DNA of 46,435 nucleotides, taken from assembly GCA_001584585.1 (NCBI GenBank), contig LSYV01000018.1, positions 1,852,498 to 1,898,932 on the forward strand, given 5' to 3'. Shown here piece after piece: positions 21,401 through 31,292 of the stretch. Every line of letters starts with the position of its first letter. Position 1 is the stretch's first letter. The notes beneath the pieces are model-generated. The model had not been told where the DNA came from and did not search any database. It was given only the letters and a program-made list of their open reading frames with translations. The translations under genes and the position numbers were made by a program. Source of the DNA: Gonium pectorale (lineage: Eukaryota > Chlorophyta > Chlorophyceae > Chlamydomonadales > Volvocaceae).

Positions 21401-24227
21401 GATGGACGCAGCCCAGCCTGAGCCAGGTGCTGGCCAGCTGCGCCATGCTGCGCGGCGTGCCGTCCGGCGGACTGGAGTGGCTGCGCGCGTCGGGCGACCT
21501 GCGGCCCTTCGCGCGCGGCGCCGACCTGACTCACCTCATTGCGAGCGGGGGCATTTTCATCGTGGTGCTGGGGACCGTGCGGGTGGGTGCGGGTGGGTGC
21601 GGTCGTCGGGGCATGAGAGGGTCCGGGCTTCAGGCATCATGACCAGATGCGGGCTAGGTGACCCCAACATGCTTCCTGGGAATGCGAACACGTGACCGCA
21701 CGTGACGCATGCGAGGGAAACTGGGTGGGCTTGGCGTTCGGAGCTCCTGGGAGACGCCACATGCGCATACAAGGGGAACACATGGCTGAGTGACCCCGCA
21801 GGTGACACTGGTGCCGCTGCCCTCGGATTCGCCGTCGGCTCCCAGCGCCGCCGCGGCGCCAGTGGCGCCGGCCGCCTCGGGCCCATTGACCGCCAGCAGC
21901 GCTGCCGGCCAGACCGGCGCCGACACGGAGGCGATGCCGCCAGCGCCGCCGGCGGCGGCACCACCGCAGTTCTATGTGGGCGTGGGCGGCGTGGTGGGCG
22001 TGAGCACGGCGCTGGTGGGCCGCGCAGTGCCGGGCATGGCCGTGGCGTCTGCCGTGGCGGAGGGCAACTCGCTGGGCAAGGGGCCCGTCGTGTTTGCGCT
22101 GTCGCCCGCTGCGGTGCAGTACCTGCGGGCACGGGCGGCGGCGGGGCAGCCCGATTTCGCGCTGCTCATGCTCAACATGTACCGGTAGGTAGCGACGGCC
22201 GGTGTGGTGCTTCAAGTCGCGTGCAGGACTGCTCTACTTTCTCGCTTTGACTCTGAATGGTGGCTTCTGTTATTTGCGCGCCTTGCTTTGGAGCACCACG
22301 GCCGCTGCATACCGGTACAGACCCTGCGACTCATTAGGACTGGCGGCGCCGCTGTCGACGACTTGCCCGTGCCGTGGGCCGTCCTCCATCCCGTAGTTTG
22401 GTTGGAGGTCACGTGCTGGAGCGGCAGCGGGCGCCCTTGCTGGCAAGCATCGCAGCGCTGCTGACCGGGGCGGTGGCGGCCGCCTTCCGTGCGGGGGGCC
22501 GCAGGCGCGCCGCTCGCCTGCGCTGGCTGCTCGTGCGACAACAGCAAGGGCCGGGGGAGAGGTGGGTCGTGGCAAGGCGGTATGCGGGTATGTGTGCGTT
22601 TGAAGCCTCTCCACGGACCAAGGTGGCGCCCTTCGCCCGGCCGCGAGGGGTGGTCGGCGTTTGCTTCGGACGGCACGGACACTCAGCATGCCGTACAGGA
22701 GGCCGCTTCGCCTTGTCCCTCCTGCAGGAGCAAAGCCACCACAAGTCTTCGCCGTAAGCAGAAGGCCGTATTGGATGAGGTGTACGACGCACCCGCTGCG
22801 GGCTTGCTGGTCCGGACGCCTTCGCGACCCGTGGGTCACCTGGCGACGACCAACACCGGGGGTGGCGTAGATGCCGACGGGCGCAGCAGCAGCAGCGACA
22901 GCGCAAGCGTGTTTGCTGAGGAGGACGAGGACGAGGACGATCTGGAGGGCAGCTGGGGAGGCGCCGACGCCAGCTGCAGCGAGGATACCTCCAGCAGCCA
23001 GGGCCACAGCACGCGGGCTGTTGCTGCGGCTCTGGCAGCGGACGAGCTGCTTAGCCGGAGGTAGGGGATCTTTTGCGTGCGCAGGTTGCCACTCGTTTGT
23101 CCGCGCAGGGGTGTTCGGAAAGCTAGCCGAGTGCCCGTACCTCCGCCTTGCCCCGGCCTGCAGCGCGCTGCACTTGTTGGTTACTGATACAGGTCTCCAA
23201 AGCCCAAGTAACCTAAACTGACATCACGGGCTCCTTGAAGTGGCGCCACGCCCGTAAACATGCGCGCAGGTGCCTGGAGCGCGCCGCCGAGATCGTGGAG
23301 GCTGTGCGGCAGGGCATCAAGGCGGCGTCGCTGCTGACGCTGCAGCCCGGCCAGGTGCTCGTGCAGCGCTCCACGCTGGTGCTCGTCAACGGCTCCCTGC
23401 TGCAGCACCAGCCGCACCAGCAGCCCATGCAGGCCGGGCGGCAGGACAGCCACGCCAGCGGCGAGGGTGGCGCGCCGTCGCGCCCGGCATCTGCCGCCAA
23501 TGGAGGGGACGTTGGCGGCGGCAGCGGGACGGGCGGCGCAGGTAGGCGCCCTAGTCGCCTTCCGAGGCGAAGCAAGGATAGATGTTATGTTCGACGTCAC
23601 AATGGATGTGCCATGCATTTTGCGCGCGCTGCCTCGCACCTGGGCTCGGTGTGCGCATGTCGCGTCACTGCCCTACCCGCATCTAATCGCGATGCTTGCT
23701 GACGCCCCGCCGCTCAAGTGCTCGCCGTCCTCACCGGCTGAAAGGGGTTGATGCCCGGCCCGTTCCCGGTCCACACCCTTGCCCTGTACAGCGCGGGCGG
23801 TGCGGCAGCTTTCCTTCCCCGTCATCAAGCCACCCACGCTGTTGTTGTGGCTGCCTGACCACTGCGAGCCCGCCGTGGCCCGCATCTTCAAGCAGTGCGA
23901 CTCCATGTCATACACGGCGGGTGAGTCAAGGGTGTCGCCAGAGGCTGTGGAAGGGGCTGTTCCCGACGTGGCGGGTAGGTGCAAGATCACGGCAGGGCAG
24001 GTACCTTGGTGTGGAAGAGGGGGCACATGGGAAGGATGCATTTCCCGCACCCACCCGGTTGCACAGGCGCGTTGCACGGGCCCAACGCGGAGAGCGGGCT
24101 TCGTGTTGTACGGCGCTGGAAGCTGAGCACCACCTGGGCCCCATTTGGCTGGATCCCCGCAGGAGCCCTTGGCGCTACAGTCATTGTGTGCGGCGGCGAG
24201 GCTGACGAGACCTCGCCGTACAAGTGA
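3871..24227 (+). CDS. SOS1: SOS1-type Na+/H+ antiporter with a giant central insertion
   Basis: By family this exchanges Na+ for H+ across the plasma membrane. Thirty-three exons chain in phase and total 7,257 nt (2,418 residues): 3871-3934, 4209-4331, 4473-4561, 4808-4885, 5154-5316, 5697-5780, 5958-5998, 6278-6600, 7091-7274, 7555-7661, 7998-8064, 8269-8640, 8809-8922, 9225-9423, 14433-15175, 15421-17127, 17264-17333, 17589-17974, 18323-18371, 18612-18697, 18991-19041, 19378-19521, 20017-20130, 20271-20315, 20538-20705, 20983-21140, 21402-21582, 21802-22184, 22397-22561, 22728-23060, 23270-23541, 23792-23920, 24163-24227. The order of segments follows plant SOS1: transporter, a segment matching the SOS1 DIRMRFLNG region, a helical linker, a cyclic-nucleotide-binding-like domain. 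Introns 13 and 22 use GC donors. The start ATG opens a 64-nt exon whose donor phase matches the next exon; it is the least certain exon. An alternative is that two genes meet near 9.6 kb. Confidence 0.85.
9525..9613 (+). other. Possible alternative terminal exon of the antiporter gene
   Basis: A GCAG acceptor at 9521-9524 joins exon 14 (9423, phase 1) to an open frame that adds about 29 residues (ASASDGAIII at its start) and stops at TGA 9611-9613. No good donor that would return to exon 15 is seen; GTGTGC inside it gives the wrong phase. If used, it would yield a transporter that lacks the whole cytosolic regulatory half. It may equally be chance. Confidence 0.35.
10133..10137 (-). terminator. 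TGTAA poly(A) signal of the nested gene
   Basis: On the minus strand TGTAA lies about 49 nt past the stop codon of the nested glycosyltransferase gene. TGTAA is the usual poly(A) signal of Chlamydomonas-type algae and supports the 3' end chosen. Confidence 0.55.
10186..10758 (-). other. Jacalin-like lectin domain at the C-terminus of the nested gene
   Basis: The last exon encodes about 190 residues. After a Pro-rich linker it shows the beta-prism pattern of jacalin-like lectins: a VTYGSDT strand, GGLGFGEGKEFSFEVGEF, then VVYGLQLTTSNGR, GSFPSGT and a final YLRSLAFVW strand. A sugar-binding loop (GxxxD type) is not obvious, so binding cannot be claimed. The domain is in phase with the glycosyltransferase exons, so it is a fusion and not a separate gene. 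Confidence 0.65.
10186..13858 (-). CDS. Secreted or Golgi GT69 (CAP59/CMT1-type) glycosyltransferase with jacalin-like lectin domain
   Basis: Eleven exons chain in phase (2,886 nt, 961 residues): 13858-13328, 13239-12934, 12862-12772, 12670-12597, 12526-11695, 11623-11589, 11516-11390, 11325-11180, 11083-10945, 10873-10842, 10758-10186. A signal peptide or signal anchor covers residues 1-27 (SLFALLLVGAALADE). The remaining motifs match the fungal alpha-1,3-mannosyltransferase family: YLLAANLLNAEPLMP, HISVYEAGSSDRT, YLASLRNAVLQPLYE, then YDYIFFIDDV with FFCAPDLFRL across an intron, DIACGLDFE, DTWHARDVGGNP, PIPAKCCWNGA and GLRFRS. An insertion of 277 residues interrupts the domain before DTWHARD, and a jacalin-like domain ends the protein. 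Exon 1 may hide a 69-bp in-phase intron at 13473-13405 (938 residues if spliced). Location in the secretory pathway and sugar specificity are inferred from the family. Confidence 0.85.
11695..12526 (-). repeat. Gln/Ala/Val-rich repeat insertion inside the glycosyltransferase domain
   Basis: A single 832-nt exon encodes 277 residues, most of them an imperfect repeat built on units such as QVLQPAVQAGAQ. The block VGSLGSK occurs twice (after GGLH and after AGLY). It sits between DIACGLDFE and DTWHARD, which are nearly adjacent in family members without the insertion. Only about the first 20 and last 30 residues look globular. It probably loops out of the fold. Confidence 0.7.
14433..18697 (+). 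other. Exons 15-20: disordered insertion of about 1,000 residues in the antiporter
   Basis: Exons 15 to 20 encode roughly residues 670-1683, rich in Ala, Gly, Ser and Pro, with no recognisable domain. Exon 16 alone is 1,707 nt. The open frame is uninterrupted and its junctions keep phase. The insertion falls between the SOS1 segment with GVDWSAVERTV and the segment with EYRIRLLSGFKRFF, where land-plant SOS1 has only a short linker. Many RxxS and SP sites could be phosphorylation targets, but that is inference. Antisense frames are also open here only because of G/C-rich codons. Confidence 0.75.
18991..24227 (+). other. Exons 21-33: SOS1 cytosolic regulatory region with CNBD-like domain
   Basis: Exon 21 (EYRIRLLSGFKRFFHEQ) matches the SOS1 segment with DIRMRFLNG. 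Exon 22 carries LLCHCCDEAMHQPGLPL, matching ILMQSVDEAL. Exons 25-26 match SOS1 around AKKFLEKVR to HLLGYIENLEKVGLLEE; the algal version is FVRSMHKTGLVDGDEAEAL. Exons 27-28 match the cyclic-nucleotide-binding-like domain (LSQVLASCAMLRGVP, then IASGGIFIVVLGTVR). Exons 30-31 add acidic and Gln-rich stretches, and exon 32 (FPVIKPPTLLLWLPD) leads to a short tail ending SPYK. The DSPS-type autoinhibitory phosphosite of land-plant SOS1 is not visible. Confidence 0.82.
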
Positions 24228-25873
24228 AGCAGACATGGTTTGCACCAAAAACCGCCATCCGGGGGGGGGGGTCGACAGTACTGACGGGCAGCTATGGACA
24301 GGGTGGACAGGTACGGGCGCTCGCCCTTGACTCTATCGGGTTGGTGCTCTGTGTTAATTTGGCGTGAGTTAGTTTAGTCGCTGCTTTCGGTTGCTGCTTT
24401 CCTTTAGTTGGTAATTCTCCTGGGTGGGCATGGCTACCGGGCGGGCCGGCCAAATCAAGCGGCATGCACAACTAACCTAGCCCTGCTTGACGCGTGTGAA
24501 TTACCTCGTCACTGGTTGCAACAGCTTCATGCCAGGGTCTGTGCGACGGTGCTGTTGTGGCTCTTCTTGAGGATATGCGCTGGCCACCACGGTGTAACAT
24601 CACTGTGCTTGTAAGCTCCATAGTAGCACAAGGCGGACGAGACATCAGATCCTACCTAAACATTGATACCGAAAGCGCGGCGCACGAGAGCGAACTTGTA
24701 ATCACCCATCCATTTGCTTCACCAATCAGGTACACCACTTCGGCGCACCGCACCCACCGCATGGATCGCGAGCCGCAAAAGCTGACCGCCGCAGAACGCA
24801 TCGGCTCCCAAACTCAACGGCCATACATCCATGCATCTTCCGATACGCCCGCTCTGCCCACAAAGCGAGCACATGACGACCTCGATAACAAGTCAGGTTC
24901 ACGCATGCTTGGGTGGGCACGTATACGCTACCGCCTAAAGGAGATGCGCCTGATCACGCCGCCCGCTGACGATGAACTCAAGAAGCTAATGAAGGCCATT
25001 CATTCTTCGCGCCAAAAGCCTGTGCGGCACCAAGCCTGTCCAGTCCCACACGAGTAAGATGGACGACAGCATGTACGTCAAACAACACCATACGGCCAAC
25101 GCCCATGCCAACAACGTATTGCCCTGTCATTCAGTTGAAGTGCCTCTCTTGACCTAGATTAGATGCAGCTGCTACGGTAGTATGCGCCACGCGATTTCCC
25201 ATGCTATCCTACTGGCACTTCTTGCACTTGCTTCCATCCAGGAAGCCAACGAGTCAATGGGTCATCAGTGCACCGTCGGAATGCTCCCACCGCCGCCGCC
25301 AGCCTTCACGTGGCTCGCAAATGCCAGTGCCGTCATGAGGTCAAATACGCAGAGCTCACACACCTGCCACGCCAATCGCCGTCCTAACACGAACACGCAA
25401 CAGACTGCCTCCACAACCCAAACCGAACAAAGTCTGGAGATGTCGTCCGGCAGTACGGATCGAGGGGTTGCCGCCATTAGCAATTCATAGTGCAAAGCGT
25501 GTCCTTCAGACACCCGAAATCAGATACAAAAGTTTGCTGATTGTAGCATCTGGGGGCACGGCTCCGTGCCCTTGGGACATGATGGCGCTCATCACTCGAG
25601 ACCCCCGATTCACTCCCACGGCCCATGCGTCACGCGACCCTCCCACGCACACACGAACACACACAGAACCAAAATAGTTTCCCGTACGCAACGCGTCGCC
25701 GCGCGCGCATGCCCCAAAGCCTTACCAAAATCCTTGCAGTTGCCACACCGTAGGCCAAGATTGACACTGAGGCGCCATGCGACGGACCTGGTCCAACGCG
25801 TTAGGCACGTTCCCGGCGTCCACACGCTACGCCCGACACACCTTGCGCCGCGGCCCCACACAATGCCCGCCGG
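24228..25873. other. Region between the antiporter and kinase genes
   Basis: The left part is the likely 3' UTR of the antiporter gene, to about 24630. A 166-codon plus-strand open frame (24557-25057) and a 102-codon frame with a hydrophobic start (25182-25490) lie here. Neither has the third-position G/C bias of the recognised genes, and neither resembles a family I know. The right part should hold the 3' UTR of the minus-strand kinase gene, but no TGTAA signal was found on that strand. A G-run lies near 24260. Confidence 0.4.
24593..24614 (+). terminator. Pair of TGTAA poly(A) signals of the antiporter gene
   Basis: TGTAA occurs at 24593-24597 and 24610-24614, about 370-390 nt past the stop codon at 24225-24227. 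The position and motif fit Chlamydomonas-type 3' ends. Confidence 0.45.
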
Positions 25874-28800
25874 CTACCCCTCCATGTCCTCATCGTGCGG
25901 CAACCGCCCCTTAACATACTCCGTTACCTTGGTGGCAATGGCGCCGTTGGCCAGCTTCCGCGCAAAGGCCGAGTTGCCAGACGTAAACGACCGCTGGCTG
26001 GCCACGCTTGGGCCGCTCCCGGCGCCGGCGGCGACGCTTGCCGCCGCGGCAGTACGCGCGAGCGCCGCATCGCTGCCCAGCCGCGCCAGCTGGTGCCCAT
26101 CGTCCCCGAGCACGCCGTTGAGATTGCGGTTCACCAGGCTCTTGGTCTTGCCCAGGCCGTTGCCCTCCCGCCCGCCGCTGTCGGGCCCGTCCGCGTCGCG
26201 CGCCGCCAGCGCCGCCCGCCCAACGCCCGGCACCTTGCCCGGCCGGTGGTAGACGGTCATGCTCTGCTGCGAGAGCTCGTCGCGCAGGTTGATGCCCCCG
26301 CTGCTCTTGTGGGTGGAGGAGGAGATGGAGCTCTCGCGCATGAGCGGTCGCAGGTCCTCCGGCGCCATCATGCGCACGCGCGCGGCCGCCGCGCTGCGGG
26401 CCATGGCCGACGCATTGGCGCCGCCGGAGCGGCTAGTGAAGCTCGCGCCGCTGCTGGGCGACACCTCCAGCGGGCCATCCCGGTCGGCGCCGCCACCGGC
26501 CGCGTCCTTGCTGCCGGGCCAGAGCTTGCCGAACATCTTCCCGGCGCTGCCGCCGCCGCCATGCTTGTGATGGCTGCTGGTGGAGACGCGCGTGTCGTCC
26601 ATGGCCTGGTCCCCGTAGTCTGGGAATGCGAGCAGGGGCAGCGGAGTAGAGGCGTGTCCCTGCAGCGCCGCCAGCTGCGCCGCCGCGGTCGGCAGCGGCG
26701 GCACCGGCACCGCGCCCGCCTGGCTAACGCTGTTACGGCGGCTGTGACTGGGGCTGTTGAGCCGGCTGCTGGGCCGCGGGGCGAGAAGCGCAGCCTGTGG
26801 TGGCAGGAGGGCCGGTCACGAATGGGGCATTCGGCGTGCATGCGCAGCAGCGAGCGCCAAGTCACGGCCCGAATCTTGGCCACGCCCAGCATATGCTGTA
26901 GACGAGTCGAGAGCAACTGTCCTTTTGTGGCATGTTGCGCTCATTGCTGTAGCCGACAATGATGTGAGCTGATTGCAATCATCGTGTGTGCGCGCACTGC
27001 CTGTCGTCAGGAAGCCTACCTGCAGAGGGCTGAGGTGTTGTCCGCCGAACGACATCGATGGAGCGCGGGCGGGCGGGAGGAACGTGTCGTCCGACAGCAC
27101 GCCGCTTGCCGGACGGTGGAACCCTGGCGCCACCTCCTCCCGCACCAGCGGCTTTGGGCTCAGCGGTGGCGCCGGCATCCGCAGCGACGCCGCCGCTCCA
27201 CTAACGCTGGAGCTTACGCTGGTGTTCACCGGCGGGATAAAGCTCGCCATGCGGTGCCGCGGGGGCTGCGGGGTGCCGGGCCCCGGCGGCATTACCGGCG
27301 GCTGCGCCGTGACCGAGACTGACGAGGGCCGGGCAAGCCCACCGCTCGTCCCGCCCCTCGCAGTGCAAGCTGGAGACATGGGCATAGCGTCGCCGTAAGG
27401 ACCGCCGCCCGCCGAGGTATCGCTGGCATCCAGCGGCTCCAGCGACAGAGGCGGCGGCGAAGGCCGCGGGCTGATGGGCCCTAGGCGTGAGGCCAGGTTT
27501 CCTGACGGCCCAGCCTGCACGGATGAGGACAAGACAGGCCAGCCAAGGATACTAATGAGCAAGGAAATGAGGGGTGGATCCGACCTTGGTGTAGAAACTC
27601 GCAATCGCCTTGCCGACGCTCGGTATTTCGCATTGCTGCAAGGTCTGGGCTCACAGCTTGCGGTCCTAATGTTTCGATCCATGCAATGTGCGCGTTCACG
27701 TGCCTTGGCTGTGGGCATACGAAACCTGACTGACCATGGCTTCGCCGTGGATGCGCTTCTCCATGGCCCGTGATGTTCCAAACCTCAAGATCCGCAGCGC
27801 TGGGGATACCATCGAATTTTCACTATGACCATGTGAATTCTACATGATTGGAAACATTTTTCCACTTCATCCACCGTGTATGGCTGTGCCCAGCTACAAG
27901 AAGCAGCGACTTACCGCCACGGTTCGTGGTGGAGCGCCTCCCCCGCTGATGCTCGCGCTGCTGGCGACGCTGCCGCTGCGCTCCATGTCCGCCCCGCCCC
28001 CGCTGCGAGGCCCCGTGCCGAGCCGCAGAGACGCCGCAGAGGCGGCCCCCGGCGGGTGCGGGTTCTGCGCTTCGAAGGAGCGAATTGTGGGATCTGATAT
28101 GGAATCATGCAGCCTGCCGTCCGCGCCCGTAATTGGCTCCTGCGAACCCGGCATGGCCTGCGGTTGTAAGCTGGCACTGGTCTTGAGCACAGCGTTTTGC
28201 GGCGACCGCAGCTGGACGGGCGGCTTTGGGGGGGCGCCGTCCTGGCCCCCGCCGTGGTTTGAGTTCACAGAGCTCTGCTGCATGAGCGTCCGGCTCGCGG
28301 CTGGGGGCACGGGCGCCATACTGGACGATGAAGTCGGCGGCCCCATGCCGTTCACGGAACTCCGCACAGGGCCGTCCCGCTCCTCGCTCATGAGCGAGAC
28401 GCTGTTGCGGAGGCGCGAGGGCCCGGGGTTTGTCGACGCGCCTGTTGATGGCTGGCGGACCACATAGGGCTGCACCCACGCGTGCTGCATGAGGTCAAAG
28501 ATCGTCGGGCGTTGCGAGGCGTTCTGTGGAAGGGAACGGGGTGGGGAAGGCCCGGAGGGGAGGCAGCTCAGAACGGCTTCCAGGCACGAATCGCGATGAG
28601 AGGCCAATGCAAAGCGTTGTTATATCAAGCAATACGCAAACACCCCGGCCCGATGTTGCTTGAGCAGCACAAGGACCTCACGTGAGGTTAGAAAATCTGA
28701 ATCTGAACTCTGTCGCTCGCGTACCTTGCACAGAGCCAGCCCGATGAACTTCTTTGCCTCCTCCGTCATCCAGCTGGGGTACTTGGGATCCTTGTACATA

Positions 28801-30582
28801 ATGTGTTCATACGTGGCGGCCCGACTTTCTTGCTCGAAGGGCGGGTACCCGACCAAGAGCTCGTACGCAAGGATGCCCACAGCCCACGAGTCCACCTGTG
28901 ACGTGTGCGAGGCGGCGCACTTTCAGCCTCCCGGTTCCTACTAATTGGCAGTTATATGCGCTGCTCTAGTCCGCCAACTCCTTGTATAAATGTGGACTAG
29001 CAAGGCAGGCAGCCATGGCTACCAAGCGCTCTTGGTGCAAGAACTTCCCCGCGTGGGGTGCATGGAATGCGTCTGCTAGAACGACAGCCGTCATCCAGGA
29101 CCGCGGATAAGCGCTTCGGGCTAGCATGCTCGGAATGCGCCTTGCACGGGACTGCAGAACTTTGGCTTTACAACTCCTGCCCCCCGTACATGTTGCATTG
29201 CCCCCACTGCAGATTTTCAGCAGGCGATCGCCCATGGCGGGGGCGGGCCGTGGCGAAAGACGTGCCGCCGGGTGTACAGCTCATCACTTGCCTGTGCCGT
29301 GTACCCCAAGAGCACTTTGTCCTTGTTCTCCTCCGGCCGACGCTTGTCTGGGCAGACCAGCACCTCCGGCGCCATGTAGTCGAGCGCTACAAGTATGCCA
29401 AGGAGGTGCAGGTTAGGCATGCGCATGGACGGAGTTCTCAACAGACGCTCAATGGCCGCCAAGCACCCGACTTACTTCCTGCGCGCGTCACAGGCCGCTC
29501 GTGGTTTATATTTATCGAGAGGCCGAAGTCCGCGACCTTGATGGTCTTATTGGCTCCAAGGAGGATGTTCTCCGGCTTGATGTCCCGATGGATGATTCCC
29601 TGGACAGCAAGCATCGCGGTTAGTCCCTGGACCCAGAGGCGACATGCCCACACATCCACTGCATGCCTGCTGCCTGCCTGCCCGTGTGCGTGCCCACCAG
29701 CCTGCCCCAGCAGCACCGACCCACCTGGCTGTGGAGGTATGCCAGGGCTGACAGGAACGGCACGATCACGTCACGCACGGCGTACTTCTCCTTCAGCTGC
29801 CCGCCCCCCTTTTTGAGGTCCTCAAAGAGGTCGCCGCACACGGCGAATTCCTGAACCATGTAGACGTGCTTCTCGTCCTCGAAGGCCGCAAAAAGGTGGA
29901 TAATGTTTTCGTGGTGCAGGTTTATGTGCAGGCGGACCTCCCGCTCGACCTGGTACCTGCGTGCCGGCCGCGTGGGTCCACTCGGGCTTCAAGCTTGGCG
30001 GGGAAAGCACGGGTGGGCGGCAAGCACAGCGGTGGGTGCTGGCCCATGCTGTGAAACCCAGCCCAGCGATGCCAGAACCGGCACGCCCCACAAACCCTTC
30101 CTACCGGTTCAGTACGCTGAGCTTCCTCTTCCGGTACAGCTTCAGTGCAACCTGGACGCCGCTGATACGGTCCGTGGCCATATACAGGAGGGAGGTCTTT
30201 CCACGGTACAGCTCCTTGTGGAGCTCAAATTGCTCAACGTGCCTGCAACGGGTGGCGCAGGGAGGGCTCGTGGGCCACCACCGTGAGCCCAGGAGGGGGT
30301 TCGCATGGGGCGCACATCACTCGGCTTACCATTCGCCGTTGCTGCGCACCATTGCGCCGGGCAGGTGGGGCGACACGCATATCGTCCGCTGCTCCGGCCC
30401 GTCCGATACATAGATGCCGTCGTTAGGGCGAAAGACTGCAAGGCAGTACCAAGCCGTTCAGTTCAGCGGCAGGCGCCGGGCGAACGGACAAGGGTGGCCG
30501 TAGTCTTACAGTGCAGGTTGGCCGTGTTCACGCTCTGCTCGCTTCCTTCGTCGGCCTGGCTCCGGCTCGGCGATTCGGCCAT
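25874..30582 (-). CDS. CALK: Aurora-like serine/threonine protein kinase (CALK-like)
   Basis: Ten exons chain in phase (2,964 nt, 987 residues): 30582-30510, 30435-30330, 30242-30105, 29956-29725, 29599-29476, 29386-29292, 28895-28725, 28523-27915, 27514-27020, 26794-25874. The kinase domain spans residues ~65-313: VALK lysine 94, HRD aspartate 189, DFG aspartate 207, activation loop VTRAGTLDYMAPE, then [21 protein letters not shown] and [14 protein letters not shown], an Aurora-like pattern. The glycine loop is degenerate ([12 protein letters not shown]). A tail of about 675 Ser/Pro/Gly-rich residues follows. In Chlamydomonas, CALK acts in flagellar disassembly and length signalling and is phosphorylated on an activation-loop threonine; that role is transferred by similarity. 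Intron 6 uses a GC donor. C. reinhardtii CALK is shorter as I recall, so the tail may be expanded. Confidence 0.83.
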
Positions 30583-31292
30583 TCAGCAACCCCGCCTCCA
30601 CTCCCCCAGACGGGAGGGCAGAAGAACCCTATCAATAAGCAGGCATTATCTGTGGGCGTCCAGGGGTTAAGGGCTTTCTCGTCACGCCGCGGGCCTTAAG
30701 GACAAGGCGCTTGGCCACACGACCGCGCATACATGCAGGCTCATGCAGAAGAAGCATTAAGGAAAGGACAGTTTTCATTGCCAAGCCCAACACGGGCCCG
30801 GGAGGAAGAGGCACACTCGAGCGGTTTGCGTCGCAGAGCCTCAGCGACCCACCTTGTTCCTGCTTCAACGCTGCTATCCTCAATCGCGACTCCACTCAGC
30901 TCGCAGGCTCTGCCCAAACCAGGAAAGAGTTAGATGCCTTAAGGCCCCTGGTCCCGCGGCCCCCTACTACGCCAGCCTGCTAAGCATAGAAAACTACGTC
31001 CGTAGACCACGGCGCGTTGGCGTACGTGGTGTGGCAAGCGAAAAGGCGACCCCCCCGGTTAGGTTGGAGCACCGCTTGCTGTAACTCTATAAACTTGAAA
31101 AGAACAGTGATACTCCTGTCCGAGAAGCGCTAAGCGGGCCGCGGAGCCGCGGCACAGGTGCGCACACCAAAGCCGTACCGTACCAGCACCGAGCACGTAG
31201 CGCTGCGTTGCCGGTTGCCACAGTGGCATGCGTCATGCGAAATCTTGTGCAGTTCTTGCTGCATGAAAATTAATTGAGTGCTGCCCTGCACC
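30583..31292. promoter_or_regulatory. Shared divergent upstream region of the kinase and RCL1 genes
   Basis: The start codons of the minus-strand kinase (30582) and the plus-strand RCL1 (31293) lie 710 bp apart, so both promoters and 5' UTRs must fit here unless non-coding upstream exons exist. No convincing TATA box or other element is visible. Short open frames here lack coding bias. Confidence 0.45.

Noticed and set aside
21581..21604. Tandem GGGTGGGTGC units
   Set aside because: Two units only, at an intron start; the first GTGGGT is simply the splice donor, and no quadruplex or regulatory role can be claimed.
24557..25057. 166-codon plus-strand frame downstream of the antiporter
   Set aside because: Codon use differs from all recognised genes, no splice or family support; the TGTAA signals of the antiporter lie within its start.
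25182..25490. Small ORF with a signal-peptide-like start (ILLALLALASIQ)
   Set aside because: Only the hydrophobic start is suggestive; no coding bias, no homologue known to me, and it lies antisense in the presumed 3' region of the kinase gene.
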